6,135 bases of DNA, taken from Paludibacteraceae bacterium. Its GTDB lineage: Bacteria > Bacteroidota > Bacteroidia > Bacteroidales > Paludibacteraceae. Below, piece after piece: positions 1-5,638 of this stretch; the stretch's first letter is position 1, and each line of letters opens with the position of its first letter. The position numbers were made by a program, and so were the translations under genes. The notes beneath the pieces are model-generated. The model saw nothing but the letters and a program-made list of their open reading frames with translations, made no database searches and had not been told where the DNA came from. The stretch covers positions 1-6,135 of the forward strand of contig JAGPGR010000123.1 in the NCBI GenBank assembly GCA_018055865.1, given 5' to 3'.

Positions 1-723
1 GGAAACCAGGTAGCTGTTGCTTCTGCTTATCACATTCATATCTATTTCCCAGTCGTCGGGCACAATAAGTGGACGCACATTCAGACTATGCGATGCAACG
101 GGTGAAATCACAAAACTCCTCGCCTGCGGCACCACTATCGGTCCTCCGGCACTCATCGAATAGGCCGTTGAACCTGTTGGAGTGGAAATAATCAATCCGT
201 CGGCCTGGTAACTGTTGATGAGTTCGCCGTTAGCATAAGCATTCACTATTATCATGGAACTACTGTCCTGCTTGGAGATGGCGATATCGTTGAGAGCATA
301 AGGAGAGTCCAAACGTGTGCCGTCCAGCGTTTGCAATTTCAGCAGACTCCTTTTTTCAATGGTGTATTTATTTTCAAAAATGGCTTGCAGCACCGGAATA
401 ATTTCATCTTTTGCTACATCGGCCATAAATCCGAGTCGCCCGGTATTGATACCAAGAATAGGAATGTCTTTTCTGTTTACACGGGCAGCGGTATTCAGAA
501 ATGTACCGTCACCACCGATACTCAAAGCCAGATCGGCACTGAAATTATCATCCGAAATCAACTCTACCCGATCAAAAGACTTGTGATATTTCTCTTCAAT
601 GTAAAGTTGCAAATATTCATCCAGCAGCACCACAACATTCAATTGATGAAAAAAATCAACTAATTCGAGCAGCTGATTCTCCATTTCGGTGCGATGGAGA
701 TTGCCAAAAAGGGCAATACGCAT
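1..723 (-). CDS. nadK: NAD kinase (ATP-NAD kinase), C-terminus cut off by window edge
   Basis: This enzyme phosphorylates NAD to NADP in the cytosol, the only known route to NADP. I read the gene on the minus strand from the ATG at 723-721; the protein begins MRIALFGN. The 241 residues present cover most of a family protein of about 290, so some 50 C-terminal residues lie off the left edge. The hallmark GGDGTF motif is at residues 70-75 with catalytic Asp72. The second conserved motif is NDIAI at 145-149, where most family members have NE; Asp for Glu is conservative. The nucleotide-binding stretch TPTGSTAYS is at 181-189, followed by an AGGP turn. No Shine-Dalgarno sequence precedes the start, as is usual in Bacteroidota. 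The gene is divergent from pdxJ, a neighbour pairing I associate with Bacteroidales genomes. The reading frame is intact throughout. Confidence 0.96.
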   Translation of the reverse strand, partial: MRIALFGNLHRTEMENQLLELVDFFHQLNVVVLLDEYLQLYIEEKYHKSFDRVELISDDNFSADLALSIGGDGTFLNTAARVNRKDIPILGINTGRLGFMADVAKDEIIPVLQAIFENKYTIEKRSLLKLQTLDGTRLDSPYALNDIAISKQDSSSMIIVNAYANGELINSYQADGLIISTPTGSTAYSMSAGGPIVVPQARSFVISPVASHSLNVRPLIVPDDWEIDMNVISRSNSYLVS

Positions 724-841
724 GGTATGTTTTAGTTCCATTTTAGTATATGTCAGACAATTTATTTTTTAAGTATTCAGAGGAATTAATCGAGAATTTT
801 CACTTTTCGAACCCCAATAATCTATTCCCATATTCCTGCGA

Positions 842-870
842 TAAAGGTAAATGAAATATCCTGACAACAA
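842..870 (-). promoter_or_regulatory. Candidate nadK promoter (Bacteroidota type)
   Basis: On the minus strand, TACCTTTA at 849-842 matches the Bacteroidota -7 consensus TAnnTTTG at all but the last base. A TTG at 870-868 lies 18 bp upstream, at a suitable distance for the -33 element. Transcription would begin near 835, giving a leader of about 110 nt. The match is imperfect and the region is AT-rich, so this is a candidate only. Confidence 0.35.
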
Positions 871-956
871 CATTGGAGGAAAGGATTTCGGGATTTTAAA
901 TCATTAAAAAATACGAAAGAAATGCTGTTTTATACCAATACTTCGTTTTTTTCCGT

Positions 957-964
957 TAAATTTG
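957..964 (+). promoter_or_regulatory. Candidate pdxJ operon promoter, -7 box TAAATTTG
   Basis: TAAATTTG is an exact match to the Bacteroidota sigma-ABfr -7 consensus TAnnTTTG and points toward pdxJ. I find no clean TTTG at the usual -33 distance, so recognition may rest mainly on the -7 box or the site may be fortuitous. The start would fall near 970, about 113 nt before the pdxJ ATG. This would be the main promoter for the exbB-exbD-tonB run downstream. Confidence 0.45.
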
Positions 965-1082
965 CATTCCAATGAGTTTTTTTAAAGATATACAAAGGAA
1001 CAAAATGGAATTCAAACACACAAATTTATTTTGAATCCTCTCAGAGAGAAGAAATACGTGTTTTTTTATGTTTTAGAAAAAG

Positions 1083-1802
1083 ATGACAAAATTAAGTGTA
1101 AATATTAATAAAATTGCAACTTTACGTAATTCACGCGGGGGAAATGTGCCCAATGTTGTAAAAGTAGCGCTGGATTGCGAACGTTTTGGAGCAGAGGGTA
1201 TTACGGTTCATCCGCGTCCGGACGAACGCCACATCCGCTATGCCGATGTATGGGACTTAAAGCCCCTTTTATCGACCGAATTTAATATTGAAGGTAATCC
1301 GATACCCGAGTTTATCCAACTGGTAAAGCAGATAAAACCCGCACAGGTTACGCTTGTGCCGGATGCACATGATGCATTGACATCCAACGCCGGTTGGGAT
1401 ACAAAGAAAAATCTGTCATTCTTGCAGGAAGTAGTGAACGAATTTCATAAAGAGGGAATCCGGGTGTCCATTTTTGTGGATACAAACATCACGAATATTG
1501 AATACGCAGCCAAAACAGGGACCGACCGTGTAGAACTATACACGGAGCCTTATGCTGCTGATTTTCATAAAGATAAATACGCTGCAGCATTGCCTTTTGT
1601 AGAAGCAGCAAAAGCAGCTCAGCGACTTGGCTTGGGCATAAATGCCGGGCATGATCTGAACCTGGATAACCTGGCTTTTTTACATCTAAACATTCCCTGG
1701 CTCGATGAAGTTTCCATAGGTCATGCACTCATTGCAGATGCATTATATCTGGGTCTGGAGGAAACAATCAGGCAGTACAAAGCCCGGTTGAGCGATAATT
1801 AA
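1083..1802 (+). CDS. pdxJ: Pyridoxine 5'-phosphate synthase PdxJ
   Basis: PdxJ condenses 3-amino-2-oxopropyl phosphate with 1-deoxy-D-xylulose 5-phosphate to pyridoxine 5'-phosphate, the last ring-forming step of the DXP-dependent vitamin B6 pathway, in the cytosol. The 239-residue length is normal for the family. The N-terminal signature NIxxIATLRNxRG is at residues 7-19, with Lys10 where the Escherichia coli enzyme has His. The catalytic His43 and Glu70 sit in [11 protein letters not shown] and FNIEGNP, and the third catalytic His190 is in the NAGHDLN phosphate/active-site loop at 187-193. The stretch [15 protein letters not shown] (92-106) is the Bacteroidota-style variant of the mobile loop. 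The ATG is preceded by A-rich sequence (agaaaaag) rather than a Shine-Dalgarno sequence. It is the first gene of the rightward run, 41 bp ahead of the exbB-type gene. Confidence 0.97.
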   Translation: MTKLSVNINKIATLRNSRGGNVPNVVKVALDCERFGAEGITVHPRPDERHIRYADVWDLKPLLSTEFNIEGNPIPEFIQLVKQIKPAQVTLVPDAHDALTSNAGWDTKKNLSFLQEVVNEFHKEGIRVSIFVDTNITNIEYAAKTGTDRVELYTEPYAADFHKDKYAAALPFVEAAKAAQRLGLGINAGHDLNLDNLAFLHLNIPWLDEVSIGHALIADALYLGLEETIRQYKARLSDN

Positions 1803-1843
1803 ATCAGAAAAAACAACAACGTTTTTATCAATAAAACAGAAGT

Positions 1844-2539
1844 ATGAATTTACAAATTTTATTACAACAAGTAGTTACACAAGCGGTTGTACCTGAAGTA
1901 CAGGCAATTCCGGAGAAAATGAATTTGTGGAAAATGACATCCTACGGAGGCCCTATCATGGTGATTCTGGGAATTATGTTGGCATTGGCAGTATATATTT
2001 TCATCGAAAGACTGATTACAATCAACAAAGCATCGAAAGAAGATAAATCTTTCATGAATCGTATTAAAGATTACATTCTGGATGGAAAAATAGACTCAGC
2101 TCAAAAACTTTGCCGCGATGCCGATTCTCCTGCTTCCCGCATGATTGAAAAAGGGATAAGCCGGTTGGGACGTCCGATGAACGATGTGCTTCTGGCAGTG
2201 GAAAATGTGGGAAATCTGGAAATATCCAAACTTGAAAAAAGTCTGGTCATTCTGGCTACAATATCCGGAGGCGCACCTATGCTCGGTTTTCTCGGAACGG
2301 TTACCGGTATGCTACTTGTGTTTTACAATATGACTCAAAATTCAACCGGCGTTGTTCAGCTTGTCGATTTATCGTCGGGGATGTATCAGGCAATGGTTAC
2401 TACTGTAGGTGGTCTGATAGTGGGTATTCTGGCATATTTCGCCTATAATTACCTTATTTCACGCGTGGATTCCGTTGTCCGCAATCTTGAGTCTAAAACG
2501 CTGGAATTTATGGATTTGCTGAACGAACCTTCGAAGTAG
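1844..2539 (+). CDS. exbB: MotA/TolQ/ExbB family proton channel subunit
   Basis: This is the channel-forming scaffold of an inner-membrane motor that couples proton flow to a TonB- or TolA-type transducer. It has 231 residues with three predicted membrane helices: about 35-56, 135-162 and 183-206. A cytoplasmic loop of about 75 residues follows helix 1, the usual ExbB/TolQ topology. Helix 2 begins with the family signature APMLGFLGTVTGM (144-156), whose Thr lines the ion pathway in known structures. Helix 3 carries MVTTVGGLIVGI (184-195) with the second conserved Thr region. The roughly 30-residue N-terminal extension before helix 1 has no obvious signal peptide. ExbD- and TonB-type genes follow, so assignment to this motor is strong. 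ExbB and TolQ are hard to separate by sequence, and no tolB or pal is in the window. The A-rich upstream region lacks a Shine-Dalgarno sequence. Confidence 0.93.
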   Translation: MNLQILLQQVVTQAVVPEVQAIPEKMNLWKMTSYGGPIMVILGIMLALAVYIFIERLITINKASKEDKSFMNRIKDYILDGKIDSAQKLCRDADSPASRMIEKGISRLGRPMNDVLLAVENVGNLEISKLEKSLVILATISGGAPMLGFLGTVTGMLLVFYNMTQNSTGVVQLVDLSSGMYQAMVTTVGGLIVGILAYFAYNYLISRVDSVVRNLESKTLEFMDLLNEPSK

Positions 2540-2553
2540 TTTATAGTAAAATT

Positions 2554-2609
2554 GTTGAGTAGTTTATTGGAAAATGCAATACTTTTAAATTAGTTCAAAA
2601 CTATTCAAC
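2554..2609 (+). repeat. Inverted repeat able to form a 12-bp RNA stem between exbB and exbD
   Basis: GTTGAGTAGTTT at 2554-2565 pairs with AAACTATTCAAC at 2598-2609 across a 32-nt loop; one of the 12 pairs is a G.U wobble. Inside the loop, ATTG (2566-2569) can pair with CAAT (2577-2580). No T-run follows, so it is not a standard terminator. It sits inside the longest gap of an otherwise tight gene run and could affect transcript stability or the ratio of ExbB to ExbD. The function is inferred only. Confidence 0.5.
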
Positions 2610-2617
2610 TATTCAAC
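2601..2617 (+). repeat. Tandem CTATTCAA repeat, two units
   Basis: CTATTCAA occurs twice in tandem (2601-2608 and 2609-2616), followed by CC. Each copy, with its preceding AA, can serve as the 3' arm for the upstream GTTGAGTAGTT segment, so two alternative stems are possible. A degenerate further unit may precede it (TAGTTCAA, 2591-2598). It lies 20 bp before the exbD start. Confidence 0.6.
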
Positions 2618-2636
2618 CATTTAAACAAATAAAAAA

Positions 2637-3083
2637 ATGGCAATTAAAAGAAGAAATAAAATGGAGAGCGGATTTTCAATGTCGTCCATGACCGACATTA
2701 TCTTCCTGCTGTTGCTGTTTTTTGTAATTTCGTCAACCATGACTACGCCCAACGATATTAAAATCAACCTGCCTCAGAGCGGAGCCGAAACTGCTACAAA
2801 ACAAGTAGTTGCGCGTGTTTCAATCGATAAAGAAGGGAAGTATTATGTTGCAGGTGATAAAGAAAAGGCTGTGGAGGTTTCTGCTGATATGCTCGAACAG
2901 CAAATTCTTAGTTTGGTGTCCAAAGACACGGCAACGTTTCTGGCACTGTATGCCGATCAGGATATTGCATACAAAGAAGTGGTGCGGGTGCTCGATATTG
3001 CAAATAAAAATAAGTTGAAACTTGTCATTGCCACTTCATTGGCAACCAGTGACGAAAATTCTGAAACCGTTGTTAATCAATAA
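2637..3083 (+). CDS. exbD: ExbD/TolR family biopolymer transport protein
   Basis: This is the second stator subunit of the proton-driven motor. It is anchored by one N-terminal helix inside the ExbB pore, with a periplasmic C-terminal domain. It has 148 residues, a typical length. A basic cytoplasmic start (KRRNK) is followed by SSMTDIIFLLLLFFVISS (16-33), which holds Asp20, the conserved proton-carrying aspartate of the family (Asp25 in E. coli ExbD, Asp23 in TolR). Residues of about 40-140 form the periplasmic domain, including INLPQS and the alternating VARVSIDKEGKYYV and ALYADQDIAYKEVVRVLDIANK strands and helix expected of ExbD/TolR. The last residues (SDENSETVVNQ) look disordered. The ATG at 2637 is preceded by an A-rich tract; Met9 is a possible but less likely start. 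The stop codon abuts the start of the next gene. Confidence 0.93.
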   Translation: MAIKRRNKMESGFSMSSMTDIIFLLLLFFVISSTMTTPNDIKINLPQSGAETATKQVVARVSIDKEGKYYVAGDKEKAVEVSADMLEQQILSLVSKDTATFLALYADQDIAYKEVVRVLDIANKNKLKLVIATSLATSDENSETVVNQ

Positions 3084-3857
3084 GTGTTGGAAAGATCGAA
3101 AATATACGGTGTAGTGGGTTCAGCCCTGTTTTGTCTGCTTACCTTTCTGATACTTTGGTTTGTGTTTATGCCTGTGGTACAAAGACCAGCTGAAGATGAT
3201 GGAATTATGGTTAGTTTTGGTGATGATCTTGATGGGTTGGGATTTGGTGACATGATAGCCGGTGTAGAAGAAATGTCTTCGCCTGAAGTTCGTCAGGAGG
3301 TATCCGAACAGCAGGAGTTGCTTACTCAGGAATCGGAGAAATCGGTAACGGTTCCCCGGAAGCAGGAAAAGCCAAAAACTACCACGAAACCAATCACCGA
3401 ACAGGATTTACAGCGTCAGAATCAACAACGCCGGGATGCTGCTGCAGCTGCCGAAGCAAGAAAACGGGAAGAAGCTGCTGCGAGGAGTGAAAATCTGGTA
3501 GGGAGCGCATTTGGCTCAGGTAGTGGCACTGGCAGCGGAACCACCGCAGGCGATACCCGGCAGGGAAATCCCGCAGGTTCGGGTACTTCAGGCGGGCACG
3601 GATGGTCACTGAGCGGTCGTTCACTCATCGGATCCCTGGTTACCCCATCTTATCCGAATAATGTAGAAGGTAAAATCACAGTAAGCATTCGGGTGGATGC
3701 GTCCGGAAAAGTTTCAAGTGCTGCAATCGGTTCTCCAACAACAATTTCTGATGCACAAACCCGAAGTGCAGCCATGAGCGCTGCCCGAAGTACACGGTTT
3801 TCATCAGGAAGCGGAGTGTCTGTAGGTACAATAACCTATAATTTTAGATTGAAATAA
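3084..3857 (+). CDS. tonB: TonB/TolA-type energy transducer
   Basis: This protein should carry motor energy from ExbB/ExbD across the periplasm to outer-membrane partners. Its 257 residues comprise a short cytoplasmic start, one membrane helix at about 9-29, an acidic/Gln-rich periplasmic region to about 105, and a Gln/Ala/Arg/Glu-rich probable helix at 108-137. A Gly/Ser/Thr-rich flexible stretch follows at about 138-175, then a TonB_C-type domain at about 177-257 containing TPSYPNNVEGKITVSIRVD and ending TYNFRLK. The linker is not the Pro-Lys rod of classical TonB, and the Ala-rich helix recalls TolA. The helix has Ser13 but Cys17 where the S-x3-H motif expects His. Translation starts at GTG 3084-3086, the base after the exbD TAA; TTG at 3087 is the only near alternative. 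Coupling to exbD translation is likely. There is no nearby Shine-Dalgarno sequence. Confidence 0.88.
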   Translation: MLERSKIYGVVGSALFCLLTFLILWFVFMPVVQRPAEDDGIMVSFGDDLDGLGFGDMIAGVEEMSSPEVRQEVSEQQELLTQESEKSVTVPRKQEKPKTTTKPITEQDLQRQNQQRRDAAAAAEARKREEAAARSENLVGSAFGSGSGTGSGTTAGDTRQGNPAGSGTSGGHGWSLSGRSLIGSLVTPSYPNNVEGKITVSIRVDASGKVSSAAIGSPTTISDAQTRSAAMSAARSTRFSSGSGVSVGTITYNFRLK

Positions 3858-3894
3858 TCAACTGAATATTAACTTTTTAACGCAATTTTATTTT

Positions 3895-4443
3895 ATGAAG
3901 AAAGTTTTTATTTTTCTTGCCGATGGTTTTGAGGAAATCGAAGCCATAGCACCGATTGATATTTTGCGCCGGGCCGGAATTGATGTTGTAACTGTTTCTA
4001 TATCAGAAAATAACGTAGTGACCGGTGCGCATGGTATAAAAGTAGAGGCTGATCAGCTTTTTATCGAAACTGATTTCAGTTCCAACGATATGTTGGTGTT
4101 GCCCGGAGGCGGAGTTGGCACTGAAAATCTGACAGCCCACACCCGGATGAACGAACTTCTGGAAAATCAAAATAACTCAGGTAAACAAATTGCAGCTATT
4201 TGTGCAGCACCTTCCGTGCTCGGAAAATTAGGAATATTGGCGGGCAAAGAAGCCATTTGCTATCCCGGATTTGAAGAAAAACTTACAGGAGCTGTCATTT
4301 CAAAAAATACGGTGGTTAAAGACGGAAATATCATTACAGGGAAAGGTCCGGGCGTGGCTATTCCGTTCGCACTGAAGATTGTAGAAACATTGAAAGGAAA
4401 GGAAACAGCCTCTCAGGTGGCTGATTCATTAATGCTTAACTAA
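3895..4443 (+). CDS. DJ-1/PfpI (YajL/ThiJ-like) family protein
   Basis: This is a cytosolic DJ-1 superfamily protein. Characterised relatives act in oxidative-stress defence, as chaperones, or on glyoxal-type damage; the exact activity here is unknown. Its 182 residues match human DJ-1 and E. coli YajL in length. The nucleophile-elbow motif AAICAAP (100-106) contains Cys103, and Glu16 in FEEIEA (12-17) corresponds to the glutamate that stabilises the cysteine (Glu18 in human DJ-1). LPGGG is at 69-73, and GKGPG followed by FALKIVETLKGKE in the last third matches the DJ-1 C-terminal helix. At the position of human His126 it has Tyr123 in CYPGFEEKL, which I believe is common in bacterial members. 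There is no signal peptide. It starts 37 bp after the transducer gene and ends 4 bp before the lipoprotein gene, so it probably shares their transcript. Confidence 0.93.
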   Translation: MKKVFIFLADGFEEIEAIAPIDILRRAGIDVVTVSISENNVVTGAHGIKVEADQLFIETDFSSNDMLVLPGGGVGTENLTAHTRMNELLENQNNSGKQIAAICAAPSVLGKLGILAGKEAICYPGFEEKLTGAVISKNTVVKDGNIITGKGPGVAIPFALKIVETLKGKETASQVADSLMLN

Positions 4444-4447
4444 ATTT

Positions 4448-5575
4448 ATGCTAAAGAAAATTCTCTTTTTTGGATTGCTTGTTATATTCACAGCATGTAA
4501 TTTTCAGGGTAAATTCCGGATATCAGGAAATATAACCGATGCTGACGGTAAGATGCTCTATCTGGAGCAAACCGGACTTTTAAAAGACAGTCTGATTGAT
4601 TCTGTAAAACTCACGAAAGAAGGTACCTTCAATTTTCGTTCACCTGCGCCTGAATATCCCGAACTTTATCGGTTGAAACTGGGCACTCAGCAACTTATTC
4701 TGGCTGTGGATTCTACAGAAACCATTGAAATAAAGGGAGCTGCAGGTGATTTGATTTCAGCGTCCATCACGGGTTCGATGCAATCGGAAGATATTCAAGC
4801 TTTACGCAAATCGGTCACAGCACTTCAGCAACGATTTGATGTTTATCAGTCAGAAAAAGAGGCTGTGAAATCAACGTCTTTGGCTGACTCTTTTCAGGTG
4901 AATCTGGAAAAACACAAAAAAACTGCTCAGGGGATAATTCTGAAAAATCCGAACTCAATGGCAGCTTATTACGCTCTCTATCAGCAAATAAATGGAAATT
5001 ATATTTTTTCTCCCTACGTAAAATCGGAACGTCCATATTATCAGGCAGTTGCTACTACTTTCCAAGCATTTATGCCGGAATACGAACGATCCAAAAACCT
5101 GTACAATCTGGTGCTGGGAGCCATCAGAGAAGACCGGCTTACAAGGCAGCAATCCAACTTTGAAAGTCTGGTAAAAGTAGAAAGTACAGGATTTATTGAA
5201 ATTGAGCTGAAAAATACCAACGGCTATCCGCAAAAATTGTCTTCGTTAATCGGAAAGCCTATTTTGCTCGATTTTTCGGCCTACGGAACCGAAACGAGTA
5301 TTGATTATACATTCGCCCTGCGCGAAATTTTTACTAAATATTCGCCAAAAGGACTGCAGATTTATCAGGTATCGTTGGATCAAAGCAAAATTCTGTGGCA
5401 ACGATCCGTAGCAACGATACCCTGGATATGTGTCTTCGACGAAACCGGATCTGCTGCCAATGCTTACAACGTACAGCAAATTCCAACCATGTATTTGATT
5501 AATAAAGAAGGAATAATAACCGGAAAATATGCTAATGTAAAGAGTTTGGAAGCGGATTTAGGCAAAATACTTTAG
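4448..5575 (+). CDS. Lipoprotein with DUF4369-like domain and cysteine-less thioredoxin-like domain
   Basis: This is a 375-residue exported protein, probably an envelope lipoprotein. The N-terminus is a short signal peptide with a lipobox-like FTAC and Cys17; Phe at -3 is atypical. The residues after Cys17 (NFQGK) lack the acidic export signal of surface lipoproteins, suggesting it faces the periplasm. Residues of about 23-120 resemble DUF4369 (FRISGNI..DGKMLYLEQ). A helical middle (about 115-245) is followed by a thioredoxin/AhpC-TSA-like domain (about 250-375) with a GKPILLDFSAYG strand and the cis-proline segment IPTMYLINKEG. The CxxC positions are replaced by Thr281 and Ser284, so it is probably not a disulfide oxidoreductase. 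The only other cysteine is Cys328 in PWICVFD. It is last in the run, 4 bp after the DJ-1 gene, with an intrinsic terminator just downstream. Its function is unknown. Confidence 0.85.
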   Translation: MLKKILFFGLLVIFTACNFQGKFRISGNITDADGKMLYLEQTGLLKDSLIDSVKLTKEGTFNFRSPAPEYPELYRLKLGTQQLILAVDSTETIEIKGAAGDLISASITGSMQSEDIQALRKSVTALQQRFDVYQSEKEAVKSTSLADSFQVNLEKHKKTAQGIILKNPNSMAAYYALYQQINGNYIFSPYVKSERPYYQAVATTFQAFMPEYERSKNLYNLVLGAIREDRLTRQQSNFESLVKVESTGFIEIELKNTNGYPQKLSSLIGKPILLDFSAYGTETSIDYTFALREIFTKYSPKGLQIYQVSLDQSKILWQRSVATIPWICVFDETGSAANAYNVQQIPTMYLINKEGIITGKYANVKSLEADLGKIL

Positions 5576-5582
5576 TTCATTG

Positions 5583-5618
5583 AAACACGATGCTCATTAT
5601 TAGTAATCGTGTTTTTTT
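5583..5618 (+). terminator. Intrinsic terminator after the lipoprotein gene
   Basis: AAACACGAT (5583-5591) and ATCGTGTTT (5606-5614) form a perfect 9-bp stem with a 14-nt loop. It runs straight into a tract of seven T (5612-5618), continuing as CTTTT. It begins 7 bp after the lipoprotein stop codon and should end the pdxJ-to-lipoprotein transcript ahead of queG. Confidence 0.85.
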
Positions 5619-5638
5619 CTTTTAAAGATGAGTGAATT

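Larger units (their letters stand above)
724..1082. other. Divergent AT-rich intergenic region between nadK and pdxJ
   Basis: These 359 bp hold no convincing coding sequence on either strand. The region is AT-rich, with long A and T runs around 900-960 and 1061-1070. It separates two divergent genes, so it should hold promoters for both; candidate boxes are listed separately. The leaders implied for both genes are long, roughly 110 nt each. I see no recognisable riboswitch. A minor CTCT-CAG-AGAG hairpin near 1038-1050 in the pdxJ leader is too short to mean much. Confidence 0.7.

Noticed and set aside
317..663. Plus-strand open frames of 89 and 110 codons
   Set aside because: They lie wholly antisense to the clear NAD kinase frame, which has its family motifs on the minus strand; their translations show no family features.
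904..953. Imperfect inverted repeat of A-rich and T-rich arms (AAAAAATACGAAAG and CTTCGTTTTTTT)
   Set aside because: The pairing needs bulges, is nearly all A-T, and no gene ends just upstream, so a terminator makes no sense here.
1803..1843. Possible terminator or promoter between pdxJ and exbB (AACAACGTTTTTA)
   Set aside because: Only a 6-bp AACGTT palindrome without a real loop is present and no promoter box fits; read-through from pdxJ is the simpler view.
3394..3628. Two minus-strand open frames over the transducer gene
   Set aside because: They arise opposite the Gly/Ser/Ala-rich linker, where biased codons leave the other strand open; Pro/Leu/Ser-rich products are expected artefacts.
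3858..3894. Possible promoter TAACTTTT ahead of the DJ-1 gene
   Set aside because: It lacks the final G of the TAnnTTTG box, there is no convincing -33 element, and such matches are expected by chance in AT-rich spacers.
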